A DNA stretch of 64,000 bases from Microvirga puerhi (GTDB lineage: Bacteria > Pseudomonadota > Alphaproteobacteria > Rhizobiales > Beijerinckiaceae), in the NCBI RefSeq assembly GCF_020089865.1, contig NZ_JAIRBM010000002.1, positions 310,001 through 374,000 of the forward strand. Reading direction: 5' to 3'. The notes beneath the pieces are model-generated. The model searched no databases and was not told the origin of the DNA. It saw only the letters and a program-made list of their open reading frames with translations. Below are positions 28,021 to 36,319 of this stretch, one piece after another; the stretch's first letter is position 1, and each line of letters begins with the position of its first letter. Made by a program: the position numbers and the translations under genes.

Positions 28021-31000
28021 ATGAAAGGCGGCATATCCGCGCCCTTCATCCGGTATCCGATCGCCACCACTCTGCTGATGATCGGCATCTTTCTGGCAGG
28101 TCTTGCAGCCTATCCGCTGCTGCCGGTAGCGCCTCTGCCGCAGATCGATTTTCCGACGATTCAGGTTTCCGCGGTCCTGCCGGGTGCTAGCCCGGAAACC
28201 ATGGCCTCTTCCGTGGCGCAACCCTTGGAGCGGCAATTCGGTCAGATCCCGGGCGTGACGCAGATGTCGTCCACGAGCGCGCTCGGATCGACCTCGGTCA
28301 CAATCCAGTTTGATCTCGATCGCAACATCGACGCTGCCGCACAGGATGTGCAATCGGCCATCAACGCGGCAGGCGGACAGCTGCCGAAGAATCTGCCCCG
28401 GCCCCCGACTTATCGGAAGGTCAATCCTGCCGACACGCCAATCATGATCATTTCCGTAACCTCGGATAGCCTGCCGCTGATAGCCGTGGACGACAATGCG
28501 GATACGAAGCTGGCACAGCAGGTCAGCCAGATCTCCGGCGTATCTCAGGTCGTCATCGGAGGGGAGCAGAAACCGGCGATCCGAGTCCAACTCGACCCGA
28601 CGAAGCTGGTCAATAAGAAACTCTCCCTTGAGGATATCCGGTCGGTGCTGGCTATTTCGACGGTGGACAGCCCGAAAGGGACTGTCGATGGCGACACCCG
28701 AAGCTTCACCATCTATGCCAACGATCAGCTCGCCAGGGCCGAGGAATGGAACGACGTCATCGTCGCCTACCAGAATGGCGCTCCCGTTCGAATTCGCGAT
28801 ATCGGTCAGGCGATCTCCGGCCCGGAGAACACGAAGCTCGCTGCATGGGCGAATGGTAAGCGGGGCGTGTTTCTCATCATCTTCAAGCAGCCCGGCGCTA
28901 ACGTCATCGATACGGTCAACCGGGTGAAAGCCGCATTGCCGCGGCTTCAGGCGGCGCTTCCACCGGCCATCAAGATCGACATCCTGAGCGATCGGACCCA
29001 GACCATTCGCGCATCGGTGACGGATGTGCAGTTCACGCTGCTGATTTCCATCGCTCTCGTTGTACTCGTGATCTTCCTTTTCCTTCGCCGGATCTGGGCG
29101 ACGATCATCCCGAGCATTACCGTTCCGCTCGCCCTGCTGGGCACATGCGGGCTAATGTATCTCGCAGGTTACAGCCTCGACAATCTGTCTCTCATGGCGC
29201 TGACGATCTCCGTCGGTTTCGTCGTCGACGATGCCATCGTCATGCTGGAGAACATCGTCCGACATGTGGAGGAGGGCGAACAACCGATGGACGCGGCCTA
29301 TAAGGGGGCTAGCGAGATCGGGTTCACGATCCTGTCGATCAGCATTTCCCTCGTGGCCGTGTTTATCCCGTTATTGCTGATGGGCGGAATCGTCGGGCGC
29401 CTGTTCAGGGAATTCTCGGTCGTGGTGGCCATGACGATCGCCGTCTCCGCCATCGTCTCCTTGACGTTGACGCCGATGATGGCTTCACGCTTGCTCAAAG
29501 CACAAAGCGAGCATGCTCGACCGGGCCGGATCTACCTCATGCTCGAGCGTTTCTTTAATGGCATGGAGCGGTCCTATGAGCGGGGGCTCGACGTCGTCCT
29601 GCGGCACCGGTTCATCACGCTGCTCGTATTCTTCGCGACACTCGGAGTGACGGCGTGGCTCTTCATCGTGATCCCAAAAGGCTTCTTTCCGCAGCAGGAC
29701 ACGGGCTTCATCGTCGGCACGACCGAGGCGGCGCAGGATATTTCCTTCCAGGACATGTACCGACGTCAGGAACTGGTCGGCGAGATCGTCGGACGTGACC
29801 CGGCTGTTGCGACCTATGCGATGTCCATCGGCTCAAGTGGCGGAGCTTCGACGCTTAATACGGGCCGCATATACATTACGCTCAAGCCGCGATCCGAGCG
29901 AACGGCCTCGGCATCGCAGGTGATCGCGCGCTTGCGGCCTGAAATCGACAAGGTGGAGGGCATGCGGCTGTTCCTGCAGGCCTCCCAGGACATCAACGTG
30001 GGCGGGCGGCAGGCGCGAACGCAGTACCAGTACACGCTTCAGGACGCCAATCTCGACGAGCTGAACGAGTGGGCTCCGAAGATCCTCGAAAAGCTCAAGA
30101 CATTGCCTGAGCTGCGCGACGTTGCGACCGATCAGCAGGTCAGCGGCACGACTCTGACGCTGACGATCAACCGGGATCAGGCTTCGCGGTTCGGATTCAC
30201 GCCGCAGCTGATTGACGATACGCTCTACGACGCCTTCGGTCAGCGCCAAGTCACCCAATATTTCACGCAGCTCAACAGCTACAACGTGGTCATGGAGATC
30301 CTGCCGGAACTCCAGGGAGATACGACGAGCCTGAGCAAGATCTATCTCAAGTCCCCGATCACGGGCGAGCAGGTGCCGCTTTCGACCTTCGCCCGATGGA
30401 CCACGCGTAAGATTGCGCCGCTCAGCATCAACCACCAGGGCCAGTTTCCCGCGATCACCATCAGCTTCAACCTGGCACCGGGCTCGTCCCTGGGTGACGC
30501 GACGCAGGCCGTGACAAGGGCGGTGACCGAAATGAATCCGCCCGGCTCGTTGGCGGGCACGTTCCAGGGCAATGCCCAGGCGTTCCAAGCATCCCTGGCG
30601 ACGGTTCCGCTCCTCATCCTCGCAGCGCTCGTGGTCGTCTACCTGATCCTCGGCATCCTCTACGAGAGTTACATTCACCCGATCACTATCCTCTCGACGT
30701 TACCCTCAGCAGGTGCAGGAGCGCTGGCGACGCTGATGCTGTTCGGTATCGATTTCAGCCTCATCGCGTTCATCGGCGTCATCCTGCTGATCGGCATCGT
30801 GAAGAAGAACGGCATCATGATGGTGGACTTCGCTATCACTGCCGAGCGCGAAGGAAAGCTCTCGCCCGCCAAGGCCATTCGACAGGCGGCGCTACTGCGC
30901 TTCAGGCCGATCATGATGACCACCATGGCGGCTCTGCTCGGCGGCGTGCCGCTCATGCTCGGCCACGGGACGGGATCCGAGATCCGCCAGCCTCTCGGCT

Positions 31001-31164
31001 ACGCCATGGTTGGCGGCCTGATCGTCAGCCAGGCGCTCACGCTCTTCACGACACCGGTGATCTACCTCTACCTCGACACGCTGTCGCTCAAGGTCAGGTC
31101 CTGGTGGTCGGGCGAACGAAAGCCTGAGGTGGAAAAAGACGTGGTCGCGCAAGCCGCGGAGTGA
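28021..31164 (+). CDS. RND multidrug efflux permease (HAE1, MdtB/MdtC-like)
   Basis: 1047 residues, full length for the family. An inner-membrane proton-driven drug exporter with twelve predicted helices and two large periplasmic loops. The proton relay is intact: VDDAIVMLENIVRH in TM4 (paired Asp) and GIVKKNGIMMVDFAI in TM10 (Lys). Conserved features include the N-terminal FIRYPIATTLLM and the C-terminal RFRPIMMTT. The ATG at 28021 has GGGGAGAAG upstream and follows the adaptor stop at once. Substrate range cannot be read from sequence, and no dedicated regulator is adjacent. Confidence 0.95.
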   Translation: MKGGISAPFIRYPIATTLLMIGIFLAGLAAYPLLPVAPLPQIDFPTIQVSAVLPGASPETMASSVAQPLERQFGQIPGVTQMSSTSALGSTSVTIQFDLDRNIDAAAQDVQSAINAAGGQLPKNLPRPPTYRKVNPADTPIMIISVTSDSLPLIAVDDNADTKLAQQVSQISGVSQVVIGGEQKPAIRVQLDPTKLVNKKLSLEDIRSVLAISTVDSPKGTVDGDTRSFTIYANDQLARAEEWNDVIVAYQNGAPVRIRDIGQAISGPENTKLAAWANGKRGVFLIIFKQPGANVIDTVNRVKAALPRLQAALPPAIKIDILSDRTQTIRASVTDVQFTLLISIALVVLVIFLFLRRIWATIIPSITVPLALLGTCGLMYLAGYSLDNLSLMALTISVGFVVDDAIVMLENIVRHVEEGEQPMDAAYKGASEIGFTILSISISLVAVFIPLLLMGGIVGRLFREFSVVVAMTIAVSAIVSLTLTPMMASRLLKAQSEHARPGRIYLMLERFFNGMERSYERGLDVVLRHRFITLLVFFATLGVTAWLFIVIPKGFFPQQDTGFIVGTTEAAQDISFQDMYRRQELVGEIVGRDPAVATYAMSIGSSGGASTLNTGRIYITLKPRSERTASASQVIARLRPEIDKVEGMRLFLQASQDINVGGRQARTQYQYTLQDANLDELNEWAPKILEKLKTLPELRDVATDQQVSGTTLTLTINRDQASRFGFTPQLIDDTLYDAFGQRQVTQYFTQLNSYNVVMEILPELQGDTTSLSKIYLKSPITGEQVPLSTFARWTTRKIAPLSINHQGQFPAITISFNLAPGSSLGDATQAVTRAVTEMNPPGSLAGTFQGNAQAFQASLATVPLLILAALVVVYLILGILYESYIHPITILSTLPSAGAGALATLMLFGIDFSLIAFIGVILLIGIVKKNGIMMVDFAITAEREGKLSPAKAIRQAALLRFRPIMMTTMAALLGGVPLMLGHGTGSEIRQPLGYAMVGGLIVSQALTLFTTPVIYLYLDTLSLKVRSWWSGERKPEVEKDVVAQAAE

Positions 31165-31173
31165 TGGCGCCCG

Positions 31174-32112
31174 TTACACGATTTTGGCTCCGTAGGTTTT
31201 GAGATATTTCATGCCGGTATCGCACATCAGCGTGACGATAGTGGCATCGGGACCCAACCGCTCGGCAACGCGAAGGGCAGCGATCACATTGGCTCCCGTG
31301 GATGTGCCGGCGAACAGGCCCTCGTCGCGGGCGAGGCGCAGGGCCATGGCGGTGGCCTCATCGGTCGAGACGCCTTCGATGCTGTCTGCGACGTCGTCTT
31401 TCCAGAGAGGGACGACGTAACCGGCGCCGATCCCGTCGATCTTGTGCGCTCCCGAAGGACCTCCCGAAAGCACCGCTGACTCCGACGGCTCGACTGCGAC
31501 GATCGCGATCCTGTCGTGGTGGTGGCGCAATCTCTCCGCCGTACCGCGAAGCGATGCGGCCGTGCCGACGCTCTGCACGAAAGCATCGATCCGGCCGCCA
31601 GTCTGCGTCCAGATCTCATCCGCAAGCCGGTGATAGGCAGCAAGCTGGTCGCGGTTGTTCATCTGGTCGGTCCAGAACGATCCGGTCTCCTGCGCTATCA
31701 CGCGCGCCGCCTCGATCATGTCGCGGGTCAGCTTTTCCGTCATGCGGCCGCCGTCGCTTGGTAGGACCTGGAGCCGCGCACCGAGAATTTTCATGTGATC
31801 GAGCTTTTCCCGCGAAAAGGCATCGGATGTCACGATATGAAGCGGGTAACCCTTCACCGCGCAGACCAGGGACAGGGAGACGCCGGTGCTGCCGCCGGTA
31901 TATTCCACCACCGACCCGCCCGGCACGAGACGTCCGTCCGTCTCCGCTGCCTCGATCATCGCCAGCGCCATCCGGTCCTTCATGCTGCCGGTGGGATTCT
32001 CGCTTTCGAGCTTCACGAGGATGCGGGCGCCCTTTGCGGGGACGACGTTTCGCAGCGCCAGGAGGCGCGTGTTACCGATGGCGTCGAGAATGGTCGGCTG
32101 GGATGTCATCAT
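31174..32112 (-). CDS. Cysteine synthase-like PLP-dependent enzyme
   Basis: 312 residues, fold-type II PLP enzyme of the O-acetylserine sulfhydrylase/cystathionine beta-synthase group. The PLP lysine is in GSMKDR (about residue 44), the substrate-loop motif is EYTGGSTGVS, the phosphate-binding loop GTAASLRG matches the usual GTGGT position with changes, and the C-terminal region has FAGTSTGAN. CysK proper has PxxSVKDR and GTGGTxTG, so this is likely a divergent paralogue that may use another acceptor. AGGAGG lies eight bases before paired ATGs (32112, 32109). It is divergent from the HxlR regulator gene and may be its target. Confidence 0.8.
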   Translation of the reverse strand: MMTSQPTILDAIGNTRLLALRNVVPAKGARILVKLESENPTGSMKDRMALAMIEAAETDGRLVPGGSVVEYTGGSTGVSLSLVCAVKGYPLHIVTSDAFSREKLDHMKILGARLQVLPSDGGRMTEKLTRDMIEAARVIAQETGSFWTDQMNNRDQLAAYHRLADEIWTQTGGRIDAFVQSVGTAASLRGTAERLRHHHDRIAIVAVEPSESAVLSGGPSGAHKIDGIGAGYVVPLWKDDVADSIEGVSTDEATAMALRLARDEGLFAGTSTGANVIAALRVAERLGPDATIVTLMCDTGMKYLKTYGAKIV

Positions 32113-32239
32113 GTCCGGCGCCTCCTGGTCAGGTCGGTTTCAGTGAAGTGGGTGCAATGGGATTAGACCCGGTTCACGGCTGTGTCAGGTCCGGATTCCG
32201 GACTTCCGGGTCCTGCCGAGCCGTGCTAGCGCTAGAGCC
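32113..32239. promoter_or_regulatory. Divergent promoter region, cysteine synthase-like gene and hxlR-type regulator
   Basis: The 127 bases between the two starts must carry both promoters. The repeated elements CGGTTTCAG and CCGGATTCCGG are visible; the second (near 32193) is a short palindrome and a possible regulator site. No strong consensus promoter is apparent. Confidence 0.35.
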
Positions 32240-32941
32240 ATGGCAGAGTATGGTCAGTTTTGCTCCATGGCGCGTGCGCACGAGGCGCTCGGCGGTCGAT
32301 GGACGCTTCTCATCGTGCGTGAGCTTCTCTGCGGCAGTCGGCGCTTCAACGACATCCGGCGCGGTATTCCGCGCATTTCGCGCACCATGCTCTCGGAGCG
32401 CCTCCAGGAGCTGACCCATGCCGGCGCAATCATCCGCGTCGAGGGCGAACATGGGCCCGAATACGAGCTCACGGAGGCCGGCCGGGAGTTGGCATCCTTA
32501 GTCAGTGCCCTCGGCACGTGGGGTCAGCGGTGGCTGCCAAGGCAAGCGGAGACCGAGGATCTCGACCTGGAACCTCTGCTGGTCGACATGCAGCGCCGGG
32601 TCCGTACGGACATCTTGCCCAGCGAGCCGATCGTCGTCCGCTTCGAGATCGAGGGACAGCGCCAGCCGCACTTCCTGCTGCTCAGAAAGACCGAGGTGTC
32701 CTGGTGTACGCAGAATCCGGGTTTTCCGGAGGTGCTGACCGTTCGGACCCGTCTGTCCACCCTGGTCGGGTGGTGGCGCGGTGATGTGGACTTCAGGCAA
32801 GCGCAACGGATGGGTCTGACCATCGAAGGGCCACGGCCCCTCGTCGGCGCGTTTCCGACCTGGTTCGATCGTTATCTTTTTGCCGCCGTCGCCCCAGCCG
32901 CCGCCGGCGAAACCCTTCCTACACTCAGGAGCGCCTCATGA
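32240..32941 (+). CDS. HxlR-type winged-helix transcriptional regulator with extra C-terminal domain
   Basis: 233 residues. The N-terminal ~100 form an HxlR DNA-binding domain: LGGRWTLLIVRELLCGSRRFNDI, RISRTMLSERLQEL (recognition helix) and the wing ending YELTEAGREL. A conserved early Cys (FCSMA, residue 8) is typical of redox- or electrophile-sensing HxlR members. The remaining ~120 residues look like an SCP2-type lipid- or ligand-binding domain. Common HxlR proteins have only about 110 residues. It overlaps the DUF488 gene by four bases (ATGA) and diverges from the cysteine synthase-like gene. Confidence 0.87.
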   Translation: MAEYGQFCSMARAHEALGGRWTLLIVRELLCGSRRFNDIRRGIPRISRTMLSERLQELTHAGAIIRVEGEHGPEYELTEAGRELASLVSALGTWGQRWLPRQAETEDLDLEPLLVDMQRRVRTDILPSEPIVVRFEIEGQRQPHFLLLRKTEVSWCTQNPGFPEVLTVRTRLSTLVGWWRGDVDFRQAQRMGLTIEGPRPLVGAFPTWFDRYLFAAVAPAAAGETLPTLRSAS

Positions 32942-33324
32942 CCCTTCGGATCGTCCGCCTCGGAACACCCCGGCATACAGGCGAGGGGACGCGGATCGGC
33001 ACTGTCCGGCATCCACCCCGCGGCGTCCGCAAGGAGCGTTTTTCGGCCGACGACTGGTTCGATGTCTGGTATCCGGAGCTGTCGCCGAGCGCGGAGCTGG
33101 TCTCGAAGGCCAAGGAAGCGAAGACGGAGAAGGAATGGAACGCCTTCACCCGGGCCTTCAAGGCGGAGATGAACGAGCCCTCGCCCCGGAGAGCTCTCGA
33201 TCTCCTGGCGGCTTTGTCGCACCACGGCCATTTCTCGATCGGCTGCTATTGCGAGGACGAATCCCGGTGCCATCGGTCGGTCCTGCGCAGCCTCCTCGCC
33301 GAGCGTGACGCTGCCATCGCCTGA
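32938..33324 (+). CDS. DUF488 family protein
   Basis: 128 residues. Matches DUF488: an N-terminal strand followed by TPRHTGEGTRIG and basic residues, WYPELSPS near the middle, and CYCEDESRCHRSVL near the C-terminus with the typical cysteine/histidine cluster. Function of the family is unknown. Start overlaps the regulator stop (ATGA), so the two are translationally coupled. Confidence 0.82.
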   Translation: MTLRIVRLGTPRHTGEGTRIGTVRHPPRGVRKERFSADDWFDVWYPELSPSAELVSKAKEAKTEKEWNAFTRAFKAEMNEPSPRRALDLLAALSHHGHFSIGCYCEDESRCHRSVLRSLLAERDAAIA

Positions 33325-33357
33325 GGCCAGGCGCGGCGGGCCAGAGGCGGTCGTTCC

Positions 33358-33386
33358 TTGACACCCCTGGCATTTTCCACTAGGGC
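33358..33386 (+). promoter_or_regulatory. Probable rpsD promoter
   Basis: TTGACA at 33358-33363 is a perfect -35 element, followed after exactly 17 bases by TAGGGC at 33381-33386, a relaxed -10 of the kind common in alphaproteobacteria. Transcription would start near 33393, giving a leader of about 130 bases before rpsD. Confidence 0.55.
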
Positions 33387-33396
33387 ATCCCGGTTC

Positions 33397-33427
33397 GCGC
33401 GGTCCGGCAACGGCCGCGCAAACTTTT
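33397..33427 (+). promoter_or_regulatory. Leader hairpin upstream of rpsD
   Basis: In the predicted rpsD leader, GCGCGGTCC and GGCCGCGC form an eight-pair stem with one bulged T around a six-base loop, followed after four bases by TTTTT. It may be an attenuator or an autoregulatory site for S4. Only the fold is seen; regulation is inferred. Confidence 0.35.
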
Positions 33428-33524
33428 TACGCTCCCGTGGCCCGGCTTCGGTCGGCCTGTCGTCCCGGAAGGGAAGAGGAGGGCGCGTTCCTCGAAACCA
33501 TTCGACCATTCAAGAGGAATCGCG

Positions 33525-34142
33525 ATGTCGAAGCGCATTCAGGCCAAGCACAAGCTTGACCGCCGCATGGGCCAGAACATTTGGGGCCGCCCGAAGAGCC
33601 CCGTCAACCGCCGCGAATACGGCCCCGGCCAGCACGGCCAGCGCCGCAAGGGCAAGATGTCCGACTTCGGCACGCAGCTGCGCGCCAAGCAGAAGCTCAA
33701 GGGCTACTACGCCAACATCACCGAGAAGCAGTTCCGCCGTTACTACGCCGAGGCGATCCGCCAGCGTGGCGACTCGGGCGAGAACCTGATCGGCCTCCTG
33801 GAGCGCCGTCTCGATGCGGTCGTGTACCGCTCGAAGTTCGTCGCGACCCCGTTCGCCGCGCGCCAGTTCGTCAACCACGGCCACGTGAAGGTCAACGGCC
33901 GCCGCGTGAACGTTCCGAGCTATCTCGTGAAGCCGGGTGACGTGATCGAGGTGAAGGAAAAGTCGAAGCAGCTCGAAGTCGTTCTCGTGGCGACCCAGCT
34001 CGCCGAGCGCGACGTGCCGGACTACATCGAGGTCGATCATTCCAAGATGACGGCCCGCGTGACCCGCATCCCGACCCTGTCCGAGGTGCCTTATGCGGTC
34101 CAGATGGAGCCGAACCTCGTGATCGAATTCTATTCGCGCTAA
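33525..34142 (+). CDS. rpsD: 30S ribosomal protein S4
   Basis: 205 residues, normal length. S4 binds 16S rRNA early in assembly of the small subunit. The N-terminal [17 protein letters not shown] and the S4 RNA-binding domain ([35 protein letters not shown], about 97-131) are clear. The ATG follows AAGAGGAAT. The N-terminus lacks the cysteine cluster seen in zinc-type S4 proteins. It stands alone with its own promoter and terminator, as usual in this order. Confidence 0.98.
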   Translation: MSKRIQAKHKLDRRMGQNIWGRPKSPVNRREYGPGQHGQRRKGKMSDFGTQLRAKQKLKGYYANITEKQFRRYYAEAIRQRGDSGENLIGLLERRLDAVVYRSKFVATPFAARQFVNHGHVKVNGRRVNVPSYLVKPGDVIEVKEKSKQLEVVLVATQLAERDVPDYIEVDHSKMTARVTRIPTLSEVPYAVQMEPNLVIEFYSR

Positions 34143-34168
34143 TCGCCGCGAGTGGATTGCAGATACGG

Positions 34169-34200
34169 AAAGGCCGCCTTCGGGCGGCCTTTTTCTTTTT
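34169..34200 (+). terminator. Intrinsic terminator of rpsD
   Basis: A perfect ten-pair stem, AAAGGCCGCC and GGCGGCCTTT, on a TTCG tetraloop, followed by TTTCTTTTT. Confidence 0.95.
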
Positions 34201-34255
34201 CCTGGTCCAACAATCTACGACCCGGTCCTCCGGACCGTTCCGGAACAACAGCGGT

Positions 34256-34286
34256 CGAAGAAAAAGGCCGCCTGTTCGGCGGCCTT
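34256..34286 (-). terminator. Intrinsic terminator of Spy-like gene
   Basis: A nine-pair stem, AAGGCCGCC and GGCGGCCTT, around TGTTC. On the minus strand it is followed by TTTTTCTT just after the stop of the Spy-like gene. Its stem is nearly the same as that of the rpsD terminator about 90 bases away. Confidence 0.9.
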
Positions 34287-34293
34287 CATATCA

Positions 34294-34872
34294 TCAGGGC
34301 TGCTTCGGCGGTTGAGCCGGCTGCCCACCGCCGGGCTGCATCGCGCCGGGACCGCGTTGCATCATGCCCATTTGACCGCGCTGTCCATGGTGTCCGCGCC
34401 ATGCACCGCGGCCGGGACGGCCCTCTCGCATCAGGATCGGCAGCAGGCGCTTCTGCCGGTCGTCGAGAGAGGCCCAGAGGGGCTTCATCGCCGTCGAGAG
34501 AGCGTTGAGGTTCTCCGCACGCTTCGTGGCCATTGCCGCACCCTGTTCGAGGCGCTGCATCACATCGGGCCGCTCGTTGCGGGACCTGCGCTGGCGAAAC
34601 TCCTCGATCATCTGGGTGCGGGTCGCCGCCTGAGCGCGCAGGGCCTGCTCAACCGGGCCCCAGAGCTTCTGCTGGTCCGGGGTGAGCTTGAGACCGGCCT
34701 GAATGGATGCAATGCGCGCATCCGTCAGGGACTCGAAATCCTCACGGCTCATCTGCGGGCGCTGGCCCTGGCCGCCAGGGCCGCCAGCAGGCGGAGGAGC
34801 GGGTTGTGCGTAGGCCACCGTGCCGGCCAACGCCAGAGCGGAAGCGGCGGAAAGGATGGCGAGAGACTTCAT
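34294..34872 (-). CDS. Spy/CpxP-like periplasmic protein (LTXXQ motif)
   Basis: 192 residues. A signal peptide (about 1-23) precedes a Pro/Gly-rich stretch and a helical Spy/CpxP-type domain with LTPDQQKLW (LTxxQ) and a later partner helix ending DDRQKRLLPIL. The C-terminal third is Gly/Gln/Met/Pro-rich and probably disordered. Spy-family proteins act as ATP-independent chaperones or metal/envelope-stress sensors in the periplasm; the exact role here is inferred. I chose the ATG at 34872 with GAGGAGG upstream over an in-frame start at 34947. Confidence 0.78.
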   Translation of the reverse strand: MKSLAILSAASALALAGTVAYAQPAPPPAGGPGGQGQRPQMSREDFESLTDARIASIQAGLKLTPDQQKLWGPVEQALRAQAATRTQMIEEFRQRRSRNERPDVMQRLEQGAAMATKRAENLNALSTAMKPLWASLDDRQKRLLPILMREGRPGRGAWRGHHGQRGQMGMMQRGPGAMQPGGGQPAQPPKQP

Positions 34873-34986
34873 TGAAACTCCTCCTCTACACGTTGAGAGC
34901 AGCATCAGGATCGGACCATTCTGCTGTCCCGCACGTGACTGGCACATGAACTTTTCGTCATGTGGACAACGGGTGGAGAAATGGGC

Positions 34987-35538
34987 TCAGAGACGCTTCA
35001 GGAAACCCGCAAACCGCATCAGCCCTTCGGGCCATGGGCCGTGGCCGCTTTCGGTATCGATATGCCCGGCATCACCCGCATCAACGATGGCGGAGCCCCA
35101 GGCATAGGCGATATCCTCTGCCTTCTCGTAGTCGCAATGGAGGTCCGTACGGCTCGCGATCAGGACCGAAGGGAAGGGCAGAGGATCCCGAGGGATCGGC
35201 GCAAAGGCACGGCCGATCTCCGGCATGAAATCCGGCCGGTCGACATCCGGCAGGCCGACCAGGAAGGCGCCCTGGACCTTGTCCCGAGGGAGCAGCGGCG
35301 CCGCGTGAGCGATCGCCAGCACGCCGAGGCTGTGCCCGACAAGGACGACGGGCAGCTTCGCTGCGGCAACGTCCTCGATGATTTTGCGAACCCATTCGTC
35401 CTTGTTGGGAGAATCCCAATTCTCCTGCTTGACGCGTCGCGCCGTCGAAAGTTGTCGCTCCCAGCGGCTCTGCCAGTGGTCGACGCCGGAATCCTGGTAA
35501 CCAGGGACGATGAGGATATCGCAATCGGAGGTTTTCAT
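34987..35538 (-). CDS. RBBP9/YdeN family alpha/beta hydrolase
   Basis: 183 residues, cytoplasmic. The family pattern is present: VPGYQDSGVDHWQSRWE at the N-terminus, the nucleophile elbow GHSLGVLA, the acid in ASRTDLHC, and the C-terminal DAGDAGHIDTESGHG containing the catalytic His. These small serine hydrolases act on unknown ester or peptide substrates. All triad residues are in place, unlike the exported hydrolase-fold protein at 24.6 kb. It is followed 55 bases upstream by an ICMT-like gene on the same strand. Confidence 0.88.
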   Translation of the reverse strand: MKTSDCDILIVPGYQDSGVDHWQSRWERQLSTARRVKQENWDSPNKDEWVRKIIEDVAAAKLPVVLVGHSLGVLAIAHAAPLLPRDKVQGAFLVGLPDVDRPDFMPEIGRAFAPIPRDPLPFPSVLIASRTDLHCDYEKAEDIAYAWGSAIVDAGDAGHIDTESGHGPWPEGLMRFAGFLKRL

Positions 35539-35593
35539 GATGGGCAGGTAAACGTCCCTATGGCCGGGTTCAAGATGGGCAAATGGGGACCGG

Positions 35594-36253
35594 TCAATAG
35601 AGCCCGGGGATCAGCCGCCACGTGCGATGGAAATAGGCATCGTATTCCGCGCCGAATTGCGACCGAAGCAACCGCTCCTCCGCATGGATGCGTGCGAGAA
35701 GCGGCGGGATGAGAAGCGCCGCAAGCAGCACACCGACGCCGGAACGAAAGGCAAGCGCCCATCCGAGCGAGGAAATGAGAAGGCCCAGATAGCTGGGATG
35801 GCGAATGACGCCATAGATGCCGCCCGTCACCAGCGTATGTCCCGGTTGAATGGCCACGAGGCCGCTGAAGCGGCGGCCGAGCACGAAGACCGGCCAGAGC
35901 CGCAAGGCTCCGCCAACGGCGAAGAGGACGACGCCCAGCCAGCGGACGGCGTCTCCGTCAAGAACCCAGAACCCTTTGCGCTCCGTATAGGCAGGCAAAT
36001 AGCCCGCCAGGATGCCAAGCAGTGCAAAAGCCGCGATCACCCAGCGGTTGTCGCGATCCTCCCGGATGCCAGGGCTCAGATTGCCACTGCTGAAGAGCGC
36101 TGCGCCGGACAGGGCGAAGAGGATGATCGTCAGGGCGACCCGCGCGGGATGGGAGAAGAAGGCGGCAAAGCCGCCTGCACCCCATATGGCGAGCCCAAGA
36201 TAGGCCAGGGTCGCAATGAGCGTAACAAGTGCTAGCCTCAACGTAACAGTCAT
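35594..36253 (-). CDS. Isoprenylcysteine carboxyl methyltransferase (ICMT)-like membrane protein
   Basis: 219 residues with five to six predicted helices. The C-terminal half has the ICMT/phospholipid methyltransferase pattern: GIYGVIRHPSYLG and the following EERLLRSQFGAEYDAYFHRT. These bind S-adenosylmethionine at the membrane; bacterial substrates are mostly unknown. It lies in the same direction as the RBBP9-like gene downstream and cfa upstream (66-base gap), so the three may be one transcript. Confidence 0.85.
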   Translation of the reverse strand: MTVTLRLALVTLIATLAYLGLAIWGAGGFAAFFSHPARVALTIILFALSGAALFSSGNLSPGIREDRDNRWVIAAFALLGILAGYLPAYTERKGFWVLDGDAVRWLGVVLFAVGGALRLWPVFVLGRRFSGLVAIQPGHTLVTGGIYGVIRHPSYLGLLISSLGWALAFRSGVGVLLAALLIPPLLARIHAEERLLRSQFGAEYDAYFHRTWRLIPGLY

Positions 36254-36319
36254 CGCAGCCTCGCTTCACCGAGCGTATCCAGCGGAAAATCGGCCCCGGT
36301 TCGTGCTTTGAGCGATGCT

